A stretch of 40,932 nucleotides of DNA, taken from contig CAWJFP010000003.1 of the NCBI GenBank assembly GCA_963842155.1, forward strand, positions 1 through 40,932, in the 5' to 3' direction. This document shows, piece by piece, positions 37,093 through 40,932 of this stretch (its first letter is position 1; every line of letters starts with the position of its first letter). The notes under the pieces were generated by a model. The model was not told where the DNA came from and ran no database searches. It was given only the letters and a program-made list of their open reading frames with translations. This DNA comes from CAWJFP01 sp963842155 (lineage in GTDB: Bacteria > Pseudomonadota > Alphaproteobacteria > JACZXZ01). A program made the translations under genes and the position numbers.

Positions 37093-37622
37093 GCGGAAGA
37101 CTCATCCTCGCCAGTTTCGCGCAAGAGGAGGATTTGCTCGCGGCGGTGCGGGCGGTCCAGGATCGCGGCTGGGACATCGTCGACGTCTACACTCCCTATG
37201 CCGTGCACGGCCTCGAAGAGGTGCTGGGCTGGCCTCGCTCCCGGCTGCCGGTGGCCTGTTTCCTGTGCGGGGCAGCGGGGGTCGCGCTGGCCTTGTGGTT
37301 CCAGTTCTGGACGACGGCGCGGGATTGGCCGCTGAACGTCGGCGGCCGTCCCTGGAACTCCCTGCCGGCCTTTGTGCCGGTGACCTTTGAAAGCATGGTC
37401 TTGTTGGCGGGATTCGGTCTCGTGTTCGCCTGGTTGTTTCGCTGCCGGCTTTATCCCGGGAAAAAGGCCTGGCTGCCCCTGCCCGGTTTGACCGACGATC
37501 GCTTTGCGCTGGTCGCTGCGCGACCCAGGTCCCGCCGGAGTGCCGCGGCAGTCCGGCAGTTGTTGCAGGAATGCCATGCCGTTCAGCCTGGAAGAGCGAG
37601 AGCGAGGAGGAACAGCCGTGAA
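37089..37622 (+). CDS. actD: ActD: DUF3341 membrane subunit of Alternative Complex III, one or two indels
   Basis: About 177 codons. LILASFAQEEDLLAAVRAVQDRGWDIVDVYTPYAVHGLEEVLG is the family's N-terminal ferredoxin-like fold. Two membrane helices follow (LPVACFLCGAAGVALALWF and FESMVLLAGFGLVFAWLF), with NVGGRPWNSLPAFVPVTFE between them, a signature of ActD/DUF3341. A break near 37520 precedes AAVRQLLQECHAV. The GTGA overlap with actE fixes the end at 37622. ActD anchors the complex and lacks cofactors. Confidence 0.88.
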
Positions 37623-39348
37623 GAGCAGAAGCTGGTTGCAACTTGCTGCTGTTTCTGGCTCTGCTGGCCACGGCGGCACTTTGCTGGTTCGTCAAAGAAC
37701 GAGACGTGAGCCAGCCGAACTACGACTTCCTGCCCGAAGCGCAGATGGCCTACTCGGCGGCCTACGATTCGTTTTCCCCCAATCCCAACTTTCCGGACGG
37801 CTCTGACGCTGCGCTCGCCCCCCAGCCGGCACGATTGCCCGCGGCCATTTGCCGCTGCACTATCAGCCCACGCCGCAAGACGCATTGCGGGCCGGCCGGG
37901 AGCTGCAGAACCCCTTCTCGGAGAACGATCACGTCCCGTCGCGAGCGGGGCAGCGTTCGTGTTCGCCAACTTTTGCCAGGTCTGTCATGGGCCGCTCGGC
38001 CAGGGGAATGGCCCGGTCACGCAACGAGGCTTTCCGCCGCCGGCATCGCTGCTGGCGGACCGGGCCGTCCAGATGAAGGACGGCCAGATGTTCCACGTGC
38101 TGACCTACGGGCAAGGGAACATGCCCGCATTCAGCAGCTCAGCTGTCGCGCGAAGACCGCTGGAGCGTCATCTTGCACGTTCGCCTGCTCCAGGGGCCTT
38201 ACGCTCCGGGCCCTGCTCCGTCGCGTTCTCAGGAAGTGGCCAAGTTGTTCCGAGAGAACTGTGCGGCCTGCCACGGGGAAGACGGGACCGGCAACAACAT
38301 TCGGAACGTGTTGCCCCTGATCCCGGATTTCACCAGCCTGGCCTGGCAAATGTCGCAAACGGAAATGGCGATCGTCAATCAAATCGATTATGGCTCGCAT
38401 CCTCTGATGCCGTCCTTCCGTTACAAGCTCCCCACGGACGAGATTCTCAAGTCTGGCGGTTTACGTGCGTTCCTTTGCCGGCCATGCGCGGACGGCTCAA
38501 CCTTCAGTTCCGCTGCCGACGTCGCACATCACGGCGGCCAACGTGTATGGCACCTTTTGCTTCGCCTGCCACGATACCACCGGCAAGGGCAATCCGACGA
38601 TTCGCACTTCGATGCCGGAACTTCCGGACTTCACTGCGGCCGCCTGGCAAAAATCCCGAACCGATGCGGATCTTGCCCATTCCATTCTGGAAGGCAAAGG
38701 GAAAGTTCATGCTGCCGATGACGGACAAGCTGGGTAGCGTCGATGTCAAGCAAATGGTGGCCCTGGTGCGGGGTTTTAAGGGTGGAAAGCAAGTCATCCC
38801 GCTCGAGACCCCCAAGGCACCGGGACCGCCTGCGCCCGTGGTCGTGACAGCCCCAACGGCGATCCTCTCCACTCCTGGCCTTCCGACAAGGGACTCATGC
38901 GTCGAGGAGCCACTGGTGGCGCCTTCGGACGAATCGGCAGCCCGAATTCGCATCGGGGCAAGCATTTTCCAGCAATACTGCATCGTCTGCCACGGACCGG
39001 ACGGGACGGGTTCGATCATGCGGCCCAGCATGCCCCGATCCCGGACTTCACGAGTGCGGCCTTTCACAAGGAACATACCGACGCTCAGATCCAGATCAGC
39101 ATCTTGGATGGCAAGGGGACGCTCGATGCCCGCCAATCGCGGCCGGGTGACCGACGAACAGGCCACCGACCTGATGGCCTACATTCGGGCTTTCGGTCCC
39201 ACGTCAGTTTAGTTCCAAGCCCCAGGCTTCGGACACGGAGTTCGAGAAATCGTTCCGCCAGCTTGAGGACCAATGGAATGAGCTGGAAAAGGAATTGCAA
39301 AAGAAAGAAGGCTCCAGACAGCCGATCCTGGGGCAGCATGCTCCCTGA
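37619..39348 (+). CDS. actE: ActE-like multiheme cytochrome c of Alternative Complex III, fused to extra cytochrome domains
   Basis: GTG start overlapping the actD stop. After a signal anchor, the corrected text gives QPNYDFLPEAQMAYSAAYDSF, LPLHYQPTPQDALRAGRELQNPF and FANFCQVCHGPLGQGNGPV, the usual monoheme ActE. It does not end there. The same frame continues into three more cytochrome c domains: CAACHGEDGTGNN, CFACHDTTGKGN and CIVCHGPDGTGS, each followed by 'PDFTS/TAA.W/F.....D...' repeats. A charged coiled-coil tail (EFEKSFRQLEDQWNELEKEL) ends at TGA 39346-39348 in one frame; another frame stops at 39212. At least four indels are present. Four hemes in about 575 residues is far longer than a standard ActE. 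Confidence 0.8.
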
Positions 39349-39380
39349 CGTAGACTGGTCACCGAGAGCGAGGGACGAGC

Positions 39381-40557
39381 ATGACGGCGATGAGCGTACC
39401 TATCGTCTACCGACAAAGGCGCTTCGGCTGTTCCGGATCCTGGCGATTCTGGGCGGCGTCACGCTGGCGGCAGGGTTGTTCCTGGCGCCGCAGCGCACCT
39501 GGATCGATGTTCTGCTGGTCAGCAACTACCTGGTTGGGCTGGGATTGAGCGGGCTTCTCCTGGTGGCCCTGCACTACGTGACCGGCGCGCGCTGGAGTTT
39601 GCCGCTGCGACGGGTGCCCGAGGCGATGACTGCGGTTCTGCCCGTGGCCGCAATTGGACTTGGCTGCCGTGTTGCTCTGCCGGCCTTCGCTGTATCCCTG
39701 GTCGGTGCCGGCTTCTCCCATGGCTCTGAGTCGCCGCTGCAGCATCTGTGGCTGAACCGGCCGTTCTTTCTCTTGCGTTCCCTGGTCTACCTCGCCCTGT
39801 GGCTGGCTTTTGCCGTGGCCGTCGTGCGCAACTCCCGCCGCCAGGACAGCGACCGCGATCGCGGCGCCGACAGGGAGGAACATCCGCCTGTCGGCGCCTT
39901 TCTTGGTGGTCTTTGGCGTCACGTGCTGGCTGGCCAGTTACGACTGGATCATGTCTCTGGAACCGGAGTGGGCCAGTACGATATTTGGGGTCTACAACTT
40001 TGCCGGTCTGTTTCTGAGCGGTCTGGCTGCGATCATTCTCTTGGTCATCTGGTTACGGCGACACAGCTCCTTGCAGACTGTCCTCAACGAGGATCACTTG
40101 CACGATCTCGGTACGCTCCTTTTCGCCTTCAGCAGCTTCTGGATGTATACCTGGTTCTGCCAGTACCTGCTGATCTGGTACGTAAACAACCCCGAGGAGA
40201 CGGCGTACTTCGGCAGCGCTGGCAAGGGGATCTGGCCGGCGCTCATGTTCCTTGACCTCGTTCTCAACTGGGCCATTCCTTTCCTTGTGCTCCTGTTCCG
40301 CTCTGCCAAGCGCAGTCCTCTTGTCCTGGGAACCGTTGCCGTCGTCGTCCTCGCCGGACGCTGGGTCGATCTTTCCCTGATGATCTTTCCTTCTCAGGCG
40401 GGTGCAGTGCCGATCCTTCGGACCGATCGAAGCGGGGCTGTTCGTAGGCACGGCCGGACTTTTTGCCCTGGCCGTCTTCCGAGGCCTCGGCAAGGCATCT
40501 CTTGTGCCGCTTCACGATCCTGCCGGTCTCAATGAAAACACGTCAGAACAGCAGTAG
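39381..40557 (+). CDS. actF: ActF: membrane subunit of Alternative Complex III, at least four indels
   Basis: About 390 codons from ATG 39381. Corrected text gives LFRILAILGGVTLAAGLFLAPQRTW, LVGLGLSGLLLVALHYVTGARWSLPLRRVPEAM, FLLRSLVYLALWLAFAVAV, FLVVFGVTCWLASYDWIMSLEPEWASTIFGVYNFAGLFLSG, FAFSSFWMYTWFCQYLLIWYVNNPEE and FLDLVLNWAIPFLVLLFRSAKRS. This is the ten-helix ActF/NrfD-like quinol:cytochrome c oxidoreductase subunit. The tail GPIEAGLFVGTAGLFALAVFRGLGKA closes at TAG 40555-40557. Breaks lie near 39415, 39665, 39745, 39870 and 40415. Cytochrome c oxidase genes, which often follow, are outside the window. Confidence 0.87.
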
Positions 40558-40932
40558 GGCGGACAGTACGCGTCCATTCTGGCCCAGCACTTTCTGACGC
40601 ACGGGCTTCCGGTTTCGGCAAACCTGGGTTGCATCGAAAGAGACTTGACCGGGGCCGAAAGGGTTGACTACAATCCGGCGAGTGAAGAGGGTGTCGATTG
40701 CCCCCTAGGCAACGGGCCGGGGTGCCGCAGTTTAGTTCAACCCAAGCCTAGCCGCCATGCTCCGCCGCGAAATCGGCGCGAACGCGCCCGCTCCCGACGG
40801 CGAAGCACGCTGGATAGACTCCTCTTCGAGGGCAACCACCGTGCCGAACAGGCGTGGAATGGCCCCTTTTCTTACTCTTGGACGGTGAATAGTTGGACGG
40901 CCGCAAGTTTGAAGTCGCGGGTGTGGGTGCGA
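40558..40932 (+). other. Gene-free tail with a sigma-70 promoter
   Basis: About 375 bases after actF. A good sigma-70 promoter (annotated separately) fires rightward. The short frame from about 40759 (LRREIGANAPAP) has no recognised family. No terminator, tRNA or rRNA was identified. Confidence 0.4.
40645..40674 (+). promoter_or_regulatory. Sigma-70-type promoter
   Basis: TTGACC (40645-40650), an 18-base spacer, then TACAAT (40669-40674). A second TTGAC lies inside the spacer. The expected start is near 40681. What it drives lies mostly outside the window or is a non-coding RNA. Confidence 0.5.

Overview
The window joins two unrelated genomes, with a short third block between them. Bases 1 to about 19,500 read as a GC-rich alphaproteobacterium: a GcrA cell-cycle regulator with clustered GANTC methylation sites, a MloK1-type cyclic-nucleotide-gated K+ channel, AcuI, and LivM/LivH permeases. 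Reading frames are clean here, with one visible indel. Bases about 19,517-20,042 are an internal piece of rho. Bases about 20,043-40,932 come from a different bacterium, most like Planctomycetota by gene content (inference). Many of its genes carry one or more single-base indels, often in short homopolymers, so I rebuilt those products across frames. The two joins, the headless and tailless rho piece, and the sudden rise in indels point to a chimeric assembly rather than horizontal transfer.

Left part, in order: a partial HCCA-isomerase-like protein, gcrA, a DUF4010/MgtC-like membrane protein, acuI, a thiolase, two alpha/beta hydrolases flanking a 19-bp palindromic operator, chrA, a small secreted protein, the K+ channel, yciB, and a TrhA/hemolysin-III protein. 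A tightly coupled minus-strand operon follows: GT2, GT4, asparagine synthetase, SET-domain methyltransferase, dihydroorotase (frameshifted), LivM, and LivH. LivH carries an extra N-terminal lipoprotein-like domain.

Right part: a heme-globin-coupled histidine kinase close to AfGcHK of Anaeromyxobacter, its tandem-receiver response regulator, a second truncated receiver protein, and an unknown membrane lipoprotein translationally coupled to the kinase. Next to them lie three universal stress proteins, a CBS-pair protein, a BON-like small protein, a phosphoribosyltransferase, a baeRF-type protein, a hibernation factor fused to a cold-shock domain, and a PNPOx-like flavoprotein. An Alternative Complex III operon (actA-actB-actC-actD-actE-actF) follows. 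Five sigma-54 promoter matches with exact GG-N10-GC spacing sit upstream of the unknown-protein/kinase operon, two USP genes, the CBS gene and actA. All five are intergenic and correctly oriented. Three palindromes lie between the divergent pair.

My reading is that the right part encodes an oxygen-responsive, sigma-54-driven dormancy and respiration regulon. Its gene content resembles the mycobacterial DosR regulon, but it uses a globin-coupled kinase. This is inference from gene content and promoter matches. No sigma-54 activator gene is visible in the window.
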